A model generated the notes under the pieces. It had not been told where the DNA came from. It did no database searches and saw nothing but the letters and a program-made list of their open reading frames with translations. This document shows positions 1 through 6,508 of a DNA stretch of 6,527 nt, one piece after another (position 1 is the stretch's first letter; the number at the start of each line of letters is the position of its first letter). The stretch is taken from the NCBI GenBank assembly GCA_910577585.1, contig CAJTNN010000055.1:1-6527 (forward strand), written 5' to 3'. Both the position numbers and the translations under genes were made by a program. Source of the stretch: an uncultured Muribaculaceae bacterium (lineage in GTDB: Bacteria; Bacteroidota; Bacteroidia; Bacteroidales; Muribaculaceae).

Positions 1-1389
1 CTGAAGGGTGCGTATGGCAGTAGCCTCTTCGGTGGCAAGCAGGTCAGGGGCGGTGCAGCCGCCGCCGAGATAGTGCTCAGGGTTGTCAAGACAGCGCTCT
101 ATCACCTCATCAAGCTGAATGACGCGGTAGGTGCCGGTGTAGCCATCTGTGGTGGTAAGCACAAAGACACTCTTCTCCTCTACGGGGCGTTTGTCGGCTC
201 TTACGAAGAGTCCACGCGGATTCACGCGTCCGAGATATATCTCGCGGTGCATCGGCTCTTCGGGCTCGCGGCGCGGAGTGGGTGCGGGCGCAGCCGGACG
301 CTCAGGCTGGGCGGCCGGACGCGGCTGGGCGCCGGCCACTGAGGCTGCCGAAGTCACGGCGCCGGCGGCACGAAGACGTCCGCGCAGAGCCTCCAGCTCA
401 CGGCGGGCATCTGCGAGGTCAGACTGCAGGCGTCCATTCTCCTCGCCAAGACGCAGGCACTCCTCGCGCAGATTCTTTATCTCGCGGTTGAGGGCTCCGA
501 CCTCGGCAGAATGCGAGGCACCAGGTGCGGCCACAGCGGGCTCAGGAATGATAGGCTCATTATGCTCCTCTATAACCTCCTGCTGAGTCTGTCGGCGACG
601 TCCGGCCGGAGCATGTGCCAGAGGTTCATCCTCGACATGCGGCGGAGTCACCGGGGCCGGCGCCGGGGCCTGGGCCTCCTGATTCCCCTGCTGCATTGTC
701 TTCGAAGCGAATATCACAAGCCATACCACCACACCCACAAGGATGCAGAGCGCCACAATGTATATCCATGTGGTCGATGATGATGATTTGCGTTCGGGGC
801 GCGAATCGAGCGCCGACTCCTCTACTGCCAATGCAGTGCTGTCCACCACCTGCGCCTGATTCACAATCTGGCTTGCATCAGGCATCTCAGTGGCGCCCGC
901 GGCCGGGGCAGTCGCCTCTTTGGGAGTCTCAGTTGCAGCAGCCACAGCAGCTTCCGGAGCAGCCGCAGAGGGCTGAGCCGCAGCCGCCGGGGCCGATATG
1001 GTCATGGCGTTGATTTTCTTCTCGACACGACTGCGGGCCACCTTACCCTGGGCTGAGAGGCCCGGCGAATTGAAGAATGTCCCGCCCCAGTAGCCCACAA
1101 GTTTCTTCTTATCCCAGCCGGCATAATCCTGGGGCACGCTGACGGCCTTGAATGCCTTGAGATTTGTGCGCTCAGTCTCCTTGAGCATCTTCTCAAGCTG
1201 AGCCATGGTGGTGGGCATCTTGCCCTCCTCCATATATCCTGCGCCATTGTTGGCATAACGCAGATACCAGAAGGCAGTGATGGTGCGGGCCTCCTCCATC
1301 TCCTGCTGGGTCACTGCCTGCGCTCCGAAGGGGAGCATCCACATCATCAGCGCAGCCGCAAGTGTCGTAAGTCTGAAAGTGCGACGCAT
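1..1389 (-). CDS. Uncharacterised secreted/membrane protein with coiled coil (partial, C-terminus outside window)
   Basis: The reading frame is open for 463 codons from ATG at 1389 to the left edge, with no stop, so the 3' end is missing. Residues 1-25 form a classic signal peptide: MRRTFR, a hydrophobic core around 8-21, then GAQA before V26. Residues 26-130 are a soluble region rich in aromatic and charged residues (FWYLRYANNGAGY, WDKKKLVGYWGGTFFNSPGLS), which looks like a conserved domain. Residues 133-200 are an Ala/Pro/Glu-rich linker. Residues 207-228 are a single transmembrane helix (WIYIVALCILVGVVVWLVIF). Residues 240-290 are again Pro-rich. Residues 295-342 are a coiled coil with heptad-like leucines (ALNREIKNLREECLRLGEENGRL and on). 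After another Pro/Arg linker, residues 381-463 look folded (YLGRVNPRGLFVRADKRP, FVLTTTDGYTGTYRVIQ). The start is supported by the signal peptide directly after it and by the AT-rich, SD-less upstream bases. It lies downstream of yebC on the same strand, beyond a hairpin. No enzyme motif was recognised and the function is unknown. Confidence 0.88.
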   Translation of the reverse strand, partial: MRRTFRLTTLAAALMMWMLPFGAQAVTQQEMEEARTITAFWYLRYANNGAGYMEEGKMPTTMAQLEKMLKETERTNLKAFKAVSVPQDYAGWDKKKLVGYWGGTFFNSPGLSAQGKVARSRVEKKINAMTISAPAAAAQPSAAAPEAAVAAATETPKEATAPAAGATEMPDASQIVNQAQVVDSTALAVEESALDSRPERKSSSSTTWIYIVALCILVGVVVWLVIFASKTMQQGNQEAQAPAPAPVTPPHVEDEPLAHAPAGRRRQTQQEVIEEHNEPIIPEPAVAAPGASHSAEVGALNREIKNLREECLRLGEENGRLQSDLADARRELEALRGRLRAAGAVTSAASVAGAQPRPAAQPERPAAPAPTPRREPEEPMHREIYLGRVNPRGLFVRADKRPVEEKSVFVLTTTDGYTGTYRVIQLDEVIERCLDNPEHYLGGGCTAPDLLATEEATAIRTLQ

Positions 1390-1426
1390 ATGTTTTTCGA
1401 ATTTTGTGTTAGTTGGATTCTACGAC

Positions 1427-1481
1427 CACAGGGATCTCCAGATTACGCACTCTGATGGCGATTCTCCGGGAGATCCCTGTG
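1427..1481. repeat. Perfect 13-bp inverted repeat with 29-base loop
   Basis: CACAGGGATCTCC at 1427-1439 is exactly complementary to GGAGATCCCTGTG at 1469-1481. The structure lies between the yebC-side hairpin and the start of the left-edge gene, and ends 37 bases before that gene's ATG. In the minus-strand transcript it would fold as a stem-loop in the 5' leader of that gene. No T-run follows it on either strand, so a simple terminator is not favoured. It could be a leader RNA structure, a protein-binding palindrome or a small dispersed repeat. The pairing is seen directly; the role is unknown. Confidence 0.6.
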
Positions 1482-1497
1482 AGATTTCGTTGATAGT

Positions 1498-1536
1498 CCG
1501 GTCAGCCGGCGGTGGCAGCCACCGCTGGCTGACCGG
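1498..1536 (-). terminator. Strong GC-rich hairpin downstream of yebC, probable terminator
   Basis: Two 18-base arms (1498-1515 and 1519-1536) pair around a three-base loop (CAG). They differ at one position (1508/1526), which is G-U in plus-strand RNA and A-C in minus-strand RNA. The hairpin begins 39 bases past the yebC stop, which fits a transcription end or 3'-end stabiliser for the pheT-yebC transcript. No U-tract follows it in the minus direction, so it is not a textbook intrinsic terminator, and read-through into the left-edge gene remains possible. Only about 15 bases separate it from the inverted repeat next to it. Confidence 0.5.
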
Positions 1537-1575
1537 CATGAATTATATATCTTGACTCAAGACCGGGAGTGGGTC

Positions 1576-2292
1576 TTACTCATCCTCCTTCATGTTGTGG
1601 AAGACGTTCTGCACATCGTCGTCCTCCTCAAATTTGTCGAGGAGTTTTTCGATTGTCTCGCGCTGTTCGGGAGTTACCTCCTTATAGTCGGTGGGGATAC
1701 GCTCGAATTCAGCCGACACGATCTCCAGACCACTCTCCTCGAGGAATTTCTGGATATTGGCAAACTGCTCGAAGGCGCCATAGATGAGCCATTCCTCCTC
1801 TTCGGCCTCAAGCTCTGCCTCGTAGTCCATCAGCGAGAGTTCGAACTCATCGTGGTCAACAGTCTCTGAGGGCTTCACATGGAATACGCTCTTATGGTCG
1901 AACAGGAACGACAGCGAGCCCTGTGTGCCCAGTGAGCCACCATGCTTGGTGAAATATGAACGCACGTTGGCCACTGTGCGCTGGTTGTTGTCGGTAGCGG
2001 TCTCCACTACGATGGCGATACCGAAGGGGCCGTATCCTTCGTATACAATCTCCTTATAGTCGGATGCATCCTTATCGGTAGCCTTCTTGATGGCGCGGTC
2101 GATTGTATCCTTGGGCATGTTGGCTGCCTTGGCATTGTGGATCAGCACACGCAGGCGCGGATTCATGGCCGGATCCGGACCGCCGGCTTTGGCGGCGATT
2201 GTAATCTCTTTACCGATACGTGTAAACGTGCGGCTCATGTTGCCCCAGCGTTTGAGCTTACGGGCCTTACGGAATTCAAATGCTCTTCCCAT
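1576..2292 (-). CDS. yebC: YebC/TACO1 family protein (probable transcriptional or translational regulator)
   Basis: This is a 238-residue protein of normal family length. It opens with MGRAFEFRKARKLKRW, the Bacteroidetes variant of the usual HSKWANIKHRK start. The helical domain (about 1-80) includes KEITIAAKAGGPDPAMNPRLR and the NMPKDTIDRAIKKA segment. The conserved YEGYGPFGIAIVVETATDN stretch follows at 84-102, then TVANVRSYFTKHGGSLGTQGS at 106-126. The later domains are acidic (ELEAEEEEW near 160-168) and the tail is strongly acidic. The family is a cytosolic nucleic-acid or ribosome-associated group. Older annotations call it a DNA-binding regulator, whereas later work on bacterial and mitochondrial relatives links it to translation through stall-prone, proline-containing sequences. 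Which role applies here cannot be read from sequence. It lies 57 bases after pheT on the same strand with no evident promoter between them, so cotranscription is likely. No SD motif precedes the start; the upstream bases are AT-rich. Confidence 0.95.
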   Translation of the reverse strand: MGRAFEFRKARKLKRWGNMSRTFTRIGKEITIAAKAGGPDPAMNPRLRVLIHNAKAANMPKDTIDRAIKKATDKDASDYKEIVYEGYGPFGIAIVVETATDNNQRTVANVRSYFTKHGGSLGTQGSLSFLFDHKSVFHVKPSETVDHDEFELSLMDYEAELEAEEEEWLIYGAFEQFANIQKFLEESGLEIVSAEFERIPTDYKEVTPEQRETIEKLLDKFEEDDDVQNVFHNMKEDE

Positions 2293-2349
2293 GGGAATTA
2301 TTTTCTATCAATAGAGTTGTTATTGTTGTTGTTTTCTGTTTGCGGGGGG

Positions 2350-4842
2350 TTAACGAAGCTCTGCGCCGAGATTCTTCTTGAGCGAGTCGACGATTTTCTT
2401 CATCACAGCCTCGATCTGGCGGTCGTTGAGGGTCTTCTCTTCATCCTGAAGCGTCATGCCTACGGCATATGACTTCTTACCGGCCGGAAGATTCTTCCCT
2501 TCATACACATCGAAAAGCCACACACTCTTCAGCATCTTGCGCTCGGCTTTGCGGATAGCCTCCTCGACCTGAGCGAAGCTCACAGAGGCATCAAGCAGCA
2601 GGGCCAGGTCGCGGCGCACGGGCTGCGTCTTGGGGAGCGGTGAGTAGAGAGTCTCCACACGCGCAGCCATCTTGTAGACCTCATTCCAGTTGAGCTCGGC
2701 ATAGGCCACATCCGCATCGATGTCGAAGCGCTTGAGCTGCTGGCGGCTCACCAGTCCGAGTTCGCCAAGACGTTTGCCGGCCTTTGACTCTATGACGAGG
2801 CAGGCGGCAAAAAGCTGATTATGGTCTTGCGTCATGCGCAATGCGCCTGCGGGTATGCCAAGACGCTGCAGCAGATTCTCGACCACACCTTTGAGATCGA
2901 ATACAGTAGCTTCGGCTGCCGTGGCATTCCAGCCGGGCAGCGTGAAGTTGCCGGTGAGCCATATGCCGAGGTGCATTGCCTCGCTATATCCGGCAAGTGT
3001 CTTGTCGGGATGCGCCAAAGCTTTGGCGGCATCAAAACTGTAGACATTGCCAAACTCATAGAGGCGAAGATCGGCTGACTTACGGTTGACATTATGGCTG
3101 ATTGATTCGAGACCGCCGTAAAGAAGTGTCTGGCGCATCAGCGAGAGGTCCTGGCTGAGGGGATTCATCACCGTCACGGCATTGCTGCGGGGATAGACCT
3201 CGTTGTCTTCATAATATGAGAGCGCGGTGAGCGAGTTATTCAGAATCTCCATGAAGCCCTGGGCGGTGAGCATGTCGCTCACACTCTGCTGAAGCGAGTA
3301 GCTGAAGTCTACATCGGTGCGGCGCGAGAGATTGGCATGCATCTCCGTGCCGAACTCCACATTATTATAGCCATATACGCGCAGTATCTCCTCGACCACA
3401 TCGCAGGGGCGGGTGACATCCACTCGATATGTGGGCACATGCAGACGCAGCACATCAGGATTCTCTGTCTCGCAGACTCCAAACTCGAGTGCCTTGAGGA
3501 TGCAGAGTATCATCTCGCGCGGAATCTCCTTGCCTATGAGGCGGCGGCAGTAGTCGAGTGAGAATTCCACCTCGGCGGGTTTTATCTCGTCATCGTATAT
3601 ATCCACTACCGGGCCACACACTTCGCCGCCAGCCAGCTGCTGCACCATCACTGCGGCCAGACGCGCCGCGAAGAGGGTAATGTTGGGGTCTGTACCGCGT
3701 TCGTAGCGGAAGGAGGCATCGGTATTGAGGCCATGGCGGCGGGCGGTGCGGCGCACGCGCGTGGGATTGAACCATGCGCTCTCGATAAAGATATCGGTGG
3801 TGGCTTCGGTCACTCCTGAATCAAGACCGCCAAAGACTCCGGCTATGCACATCGGCTTGACGGCATCGCAGATCATGAGGTCGGCGGCATTGAGCTTGCG
3901 CTCTACGCCGTCAAGTGTCACAAAGGGGGTGCCCTCCTCGCAGGTGCGCACCACTATCCGGCCACCCTCCACCTTCGAGAGGTCGAAGCAGTGCAGGGGC
4001 TGACCAAGACCGAGCAGTATGAAATTGGTGATGTCGACAATATTGTTGATCGGGCGCTGGCCTGTGGCAATCAGCAGATTGCGAAGCCATTCGGGCGATT
4101 CGGCCACCTTGACACCACGCACGGTGATGCCGGTGTATCGGCCGCATCCCTCCTTGTCGGCCACCTCGACGCTTACGCCGCCATCTTCGCGGTCAATGGC
4201 AAAGGCATTCTCATCGGGGAGATGCACTTCCGGCAGAGCGGCCTGCGGGTTGGCAGCATAAAGCTCTCTCCAGAGATGTGCCTTGAGGTCGCGGGCGCAG
4301 CCATAGTGGCTGGGGGCATCCACTCGGTTGGGGGTAAGCTCCACCTCCAGGCAGTAGTCGCTCTCGACATTGAAGTATTCGGCGGCCGGTGTGCCGGGAG
4401 TCACATCATCGCCGAGCACCATTATGCCGTCATGGCTCTCGCCAAGACCGATCTCATCTTCGGCACATATCATGCCGAATGACTCGACGCCACGGATTTT
4501 GGATTTGCGGATCTGGAATTCCTTGTCGCCGTCGTAGAGCGTGGTGCCCACAGTGGCCACCACCACAGTCTGACCGGCGGCCACATTCGGAGCGCCACAC
4601 ACAATCTGCGTGGCCTCGCCATCACCGAGGTCTACCGTAGTGATATGAAGGTGATCCGAGTCAGGATGCTCCTCGCAGGTGAGCACCTTGCCGATCACTA
4701 TGCCGCGCAGGCCGCCGCGGATGCTCTCCACCTCCTCTACGTTGTCGCATTCAAGACCAAGCGAGGTGAAGACCGCCGCGAGCTCGCGGGGTGTATATTC
4801 AAAATCTATATAGCGTTTGAGCCATTTGTAAGAGATGTTCAT
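2350..4842 (-). CDS. pheT: Phenylalanine--tRNA ligase beta subunit
   Basis: This 830-residue protein is the expected length for the bacterial beta chain. With the alpha chain PheS (not in this window) it forms the cytosolic alpha2-beta2 enzyme that charges tRNA-Phe using ATP. Domains in order: an N-terminal MNISYKWLKRYIDF motif; an EMAP/OB-type tRNA-binding domain at about 42-155 (EEHPDSDHLHITTVDLG, VCGAPNVAAGQ); the ELTPNRVD signature at 168-175; the B3/4 editing domain at about 217-410 (RPINNIVDITNFILLGLGQP, DASFRYERGTDP); the B5 domain at about 415-495 (VPTYRVDVTRPCDVVEEILRVYGY); a catalytic-like core without active-site function at about 500-715; and the C-terminal anticodon-binding ferredoxin-like domain at about 735-829 (PVRRDLALLLD, LQDEEKTLNDRQIE). 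The alpha gene is not adjacent, as is common in Bacteroidetes. The start is fixed by the conserved N-terminal motif. A predicted promoter lies about 107 bases upstream, and yebC follows on the same strand. The frame shows no damage. Confidence 0.99.
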   Translation of the reverse strand: MNISYKWLKRYIDFEYTPRELAAVFTSLGLECDNVEEVESIRGGLRGIVIGKVLTCEEHPDSDHLHITTVDLGDGEATQIVCGAPNVAAGQTVVVATVGTTLYDGDKEFQIRKSKIRGVESFGMICAEDEIGLGESHDGIMVLGDDVTPGTPAAEYFNVESDYCLEVELTPNRVDAPSHYGCARDLKAHLWRELYAANPQAALPEVHLPDENAFAIDREDGGVSVEVADKEGCGRYTGITVRGVKVAESPEWLRNLLIATGQRPINNIVDITNFILLGLGQPLHCFDLSKVEGGRIVVRTCEEGTPFVTLDGVERKLNAADLMICDAVKPMCIAGVFGGLDSGVTEATTDIFIESAWFNPTRVRRTARRHGLNTDASFRYERGTDPNITLFAARLAAVMVQQLAGGEVCGPVVDIYDDEIKPAEVEFSLDYCRRLIGKEIPREMILCILKALEFGVCETENPDVLRLHVPTYRVDVTRPCDVVEEILRVYGYNNVEFGTEMHANLSRRTDVDFSYSLQQSVSDMLTAQGFMEILNNSLTALSYYEDNEVYPRSNAVTVMNPLSQDLSLMRQTLLYGGLESISHNVNRKSADLRLYEFGNVYSFDAAKALAHPDKTLAGYSEAMHLGIWLTGNFTLPGWNATAAEATVFDLKGVVENLLQRLGIPAGALRMTQDHNQLFAACLVIESKAGKRLGELGLVSRQQLKRFDIDADVAYAELNWNEVYKMAARVETLYSPLPKTQPVRRDLALLLDASVSFAQVEEAIRKAERKMLKSVWLFDVYEGKNLPAGKKSYAVGMTLQDEEKTLNDRQIEAVMKKIVDSLKKNLGAELR

Positions 4843-4882
4843 ATCAGTGAAGCATTGATTGGAGTTCTAATCTGAAACTTAT

Positions 4883-4929
4883 GCCCACTTCAGGAATCTT
4901 GACAATCCCGAAAATAGACACAAGTGGGC
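4883..4929 (-). other. Nested stem-loop in the pheT leader
   Basis: In the minus-strand RNA, GCCCACTT (4929-4922) pairs perfectly with AAGTGGGC (4890-4883). Inside it a weaker stem, GGGAUU with GAUUCC (4909-4893, two wobbles), closes a five-base loop. The structure lies between the predicted promoter and the pheT start, ending about 40 bases before the ATG. No U-run follows, so it is not an obvious terminator. A role in mRNA stability or in control of pheT translation is inference only. Confidence 0.45.
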
Positions 4930-4948
4930 GCACACCGCTCCCGAAATG

Positions 4949-4956
4949 CAAAATTA
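4949..4956 (-). promoter_or_regulatory. Predicted Bacteroidetes-type -7 box for pheT
   Basis: On the minus strand the sequence reads TAATTTTG, a full match to TAnnTTTG, the -7 element of the primary Bacteroidetes sigma factor. It sits in an AT-rich stretch about 107 bases upstream of the pheT start and would give an untranslated leader of roughly 100 bases. No clear TTG is seen at the expected -33 spacing, which lowers confidence. Confidence 0.5.
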
Positions 4957-5042
4957 ATCAATTTCCGGCTCTTTTTTTATTGTAGCCCCACCTTTTTTTA
5001 ATTCTTTTCGCTATTTTGAGCCTCGGGTGTGGATATTTTTTG

Positions 5043-5050
5043 TAAATTTG
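5043..5050 (+). promoter_or_regulatory. Predicted Bacteroidetes-type -7 box for psd-pssA
   Basis: TAAATTTG matches TAnnTTTG exactly and lies 78 bases before the psd start, in the only non-coding region upstream of the pair. The nearest TTTTG upstream is at 5014-5018, about 24 bases away, which is longer than the usual -33/-7 spacing. The -33 element is therefore uncertain. Transcription would start near 5055. Confidence 0.5.
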
Positions 5051-5057
5051 TGGTTGT

Positions 5058-5085
5058 GTTAGCCGCAATATACATCGCGGCTAAC
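5058..5085 (+). other. Stem-loop at the predicted 5' end of the psd-pssA mRNA
   Basis: GTTAGCCGC (5058-5066) and GCGGCTAAC (5077-5085) form a perfect 9-bp stem with the ten-base loop AATATACATC. A short CGTTTTAT stretch follows. The stem begins only a few bases after the predicted transcription start, so it would cap the 5' end of the message. That arrangement often stabilises mRNA. The short T-run also allows a weak attenuator. The structure is visible in the sequence; its role is inferred. Confidence 0.5.
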
Positions 5086-5128
5086 CGTTTTATCCGCAAA
5101 TCATCATCTATTCGACCTTCACGAGGAA

Positions 5129-5788
5129 ATGAAAATACACCACGAGGGAACCAACATACTTATCATGCTGTTCATAGTGCTGGCGGCGCTCAACATACCC
5201 GTCTGGCTCTTCCTTCCACCATGGGTGTTGCCGGCTTCGCTGTCGGCAATATCGCTGTTGTTCTATTCCTTCGTATTCAATTTCTTCAGATGTCCGAAGA
5301 GGGTGTATCACGGCAATTCACGCAATCTTGTAGTCAGTTCGGTCGATGGCAAGGTCGTGGCTCTGGAGAGAGTGTTCGAGCCTGAATTCCTGAAATCGGA
5401 AGCCATACTGCTCTCTGTATTCATGTCGCCGCTGAATGTGCATGCAAACTGGTATCCCACTTCGGGTGTTGTAGAATATGTAGCTCACCATTCGGGACGC
5501 TTCATTTCGGCTTATCTGCCGAAAAGCAGCACCGAGAATGAGCGCTCCACTATCGGCCTGCGATGCGACAACGGCTGCCGCATCACTATCCGCCAGATTG
5601 CCGGCGCGATGGCCCGACGTATCGTCACTTATGCTGTCGAGGGGGACCACGCCACTATCGATGAGCATCTGGGATTCATCAAATTCGGCTCGAGAGTGGA
5701 TATATATCTGCCCGTCGATTGCGAGATTCTGGTCAAAATGGGCCAGACCACACGCGGCGGCCTAACCCCTATCGCGCGATTAAAATAA
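5129..5788 (+). CDS. psd: Phosphatidylserine decarboxylase, short form (proenzyme)
   Basis: This 219-residue membrane-associated enzyme converts phosphatidylserine to phosphatidylethanolamine. It belongs to the short form seen in Bacteroidetes and is clearly shorter than the roughly 320-residue E. coli enzyme. The N-terminus (KIHHEGTNIL) is followed by two hydrophobic segments at about 9-30 and 33-52. The catalytic part has SVDGKV (D73) and SPLNVHANWYPTSG (H105), which match the family's Asp and His. GFIKFGSRVDIYLP holds the self-cleavage site between G187 and S188, and S188 would become the pyruvoyl group of the small chain. The family motif at cleavage is LGST in the long form and FGSR-like in the short form. 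The start at 5129 is supported by the conserved IHxEGT beginning. An AGGA lies only a base or so upstream, too close to act as a normal ribosome site. Its stop overlaps the pssA start, and the pair is divergent from pheT. Confidence 0.96.
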   Translation: MKIHHEGTNILIMLFIVLAALNIPVWLFLPPWVLPASLSAISLLFYSFVFNFFRCPKRVYHGNSRNLVVSSVDGKVVALERVFEPEFLKSEAILLSVFMSPLNVHANWYPTSGVVEYVAHHSGRFISAYLPKSSTENERSTIGLRCDNGCRITIRQIAGAMARRIVTYAVEGDHATIDEHLGFIKFGSRVDIYLPVDCEILVKMGQTTRGGLTPIARLK

Positions 5789-6507
5789 TGAATATCATAC
5801 GACGCAACTTCCCGAATCTGCTGACTTGCCTCAATATCCTTGCAGGCACAGTGGCTATCGTGCTGGCTTTCAAGTCGGATGCCGTTTTCCACGGATTGGC
5901 CGGATGGAAATGGTCGATTCTGGCAATCGGCGTGGCTACGGTGGCCGACTTCCTCGATGGATTCATGGCAAGATTGCTCAATGCCGGCTCTGAAATGGGC
6001 AAGGAACTAGACTCGCTCTCTGACCTCGTGAGCTTCGGCGTGGCTCCGGCAATGCTGCTCTTCAATCTGCTCGACCATGCCCCCCAGGCTCCGCATTGGC
6101 TGCCATGGATCGCCCTGATCATTCCTGTGGCCGGGGCCGTGAGACTGGCGCGTTTTAATGTCGATCCGCGGCAGACCTCATCTTTCATCGGATTGCCGAT
6201 TCCTGCCAACGCAATCTTCTGGCTGGGATTCATCGCTCTGGCCTATGATATGCCGACGGCCACATGGCTTTGCGCCCCGGCTCTGATTATCCCGCTCACA
6301 ATCATCGAGGCGTGGCTGATGCTCGCGCCGCTGCCGCTTTTCTCTCTTAAGTTTCACGACTATAAGTGGCGCGGCAACGAGGTGCGATGGATCCTGATAT
6401 TCGCATCATTCGGGCTTATCTGCTGGCTCGGTCTCCCGGCGCTGGCACTTATTATCATTCTATACCTTTTACCATTAGTGTCCACTAAAAATTTTGGAGG
6501 ACACTAA
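5788..6507 (+). CDS. pssA: CDP-diacylglycerol--serine O-phosphatidyltransferase
   Basis: This 239-residue integral membrane enzyme makes phosphatidylserine and CMP from CDP-diacylglycerol and serine, supplying the substrate of the Psd encoded just before it. The CDP-alcohol phosphatidyltransferase signature DGxxARx8Gx3Dx3D is complete: D57, G58, A61, R62, G71, D75 and D79. It is followed by LVSFGVAPA. The N-terminal NFPNLLTCLNILAG and the later GLPIPANA are typical of bacterial PssA of the Bacillus type. Several hydrophobic helices are visible at about 12-28, 40-56, 83-95, 105-122, 140-152, 160-180, 200-212 and 214-230. The frame is open further upstream to an ATG at 5719, but the added 23 residues (MRDSGQNGPDHTRR and on) are hydrophilic, lie inside psd and are not family-like. 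The start at 5788 forms a TAATG junction sharing one base with the psd stop, indicating translational coupling. Confidence 0.96.
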   Translation: MNIIRRNFPNLLTCLNILAGTVAIVLAFKSDAVFHGLAGWKWSILAIGVATVADFLDGFMARLLNAGSEMGKELDSLSDLVSFGVAPAMLLFNLLDHAPQAPHWLPWIALIIPVAGAVRLARFNVDPRQTSSFIGLPIPANAIFWLGFIALAYDMPTATWLCAPALIIPLTIIEAWLMLAPLPLFSLKFHDYKWRGNEVRWILIFASFGLICWLGLPALALIIILYLLPLVSTKNFGGH

Positions 6508-6508
6508 T
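6474..6508. repeat. 10-bp inverted repeat spanning the pssA stop codon
   Basis: ATTAGTGTCC (6474-6483) and GGACACTAAT (6499-6508) are perfect complements around a 15-base loop that itself contains the palindrome AAAATTTT. The right arm includes the pssA stop codon at 6505-6507. An AT-rich tail follows, but without a T-run, so it is at best a weak terminator. It could be a 3' stem that protects the message or an operator for a gene beyond the right edge. The last 20 bases of the window show no gene. Confidence 0.45.

Noticed and set aside
149..586. Plus-strand open frame of 145 codons, Arg/Ser-rich
   Set aside because: It is antisense to the Ala/Pro/Glu-rich part of the left-edge gene; its low-complexity composition follows from that GC-rich coding strand.
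133..1000. Possible tandem repeats in the Ala/Pro-rich stretches of the left-edge gene
   Set aside because: The segments share composition but no repeated unit of fixed length could be seen.
2293..2349. Promoter between pheT and yebC
   Set aside because: The gap contains only a low-complexity CAACAACAATAACAAC-type stretch on the minus strand and no TAnnTTTG box, so cotranscription is simpler.
3991..4482. Plus-strand open frame of 163 codons inside pheT
   Set aside because: It lies fully antisense to a well-conserved domain of pheT, has no recognisable motif or upstream signals, and is explained by the codon bias of the real gene.
5719..5787. Earlier start for pssA giving a 262-residue protein
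   Set aside because: The added residues are hydrophilic, overlap the psd coding end and do not match the family start; the TAATG start at 5788 does.
5769..6233. Minus-strand open frame of 154 codons over pssA
   Set aside because: It is antisense to the complete PssA catalytic signature and has no features of its own.
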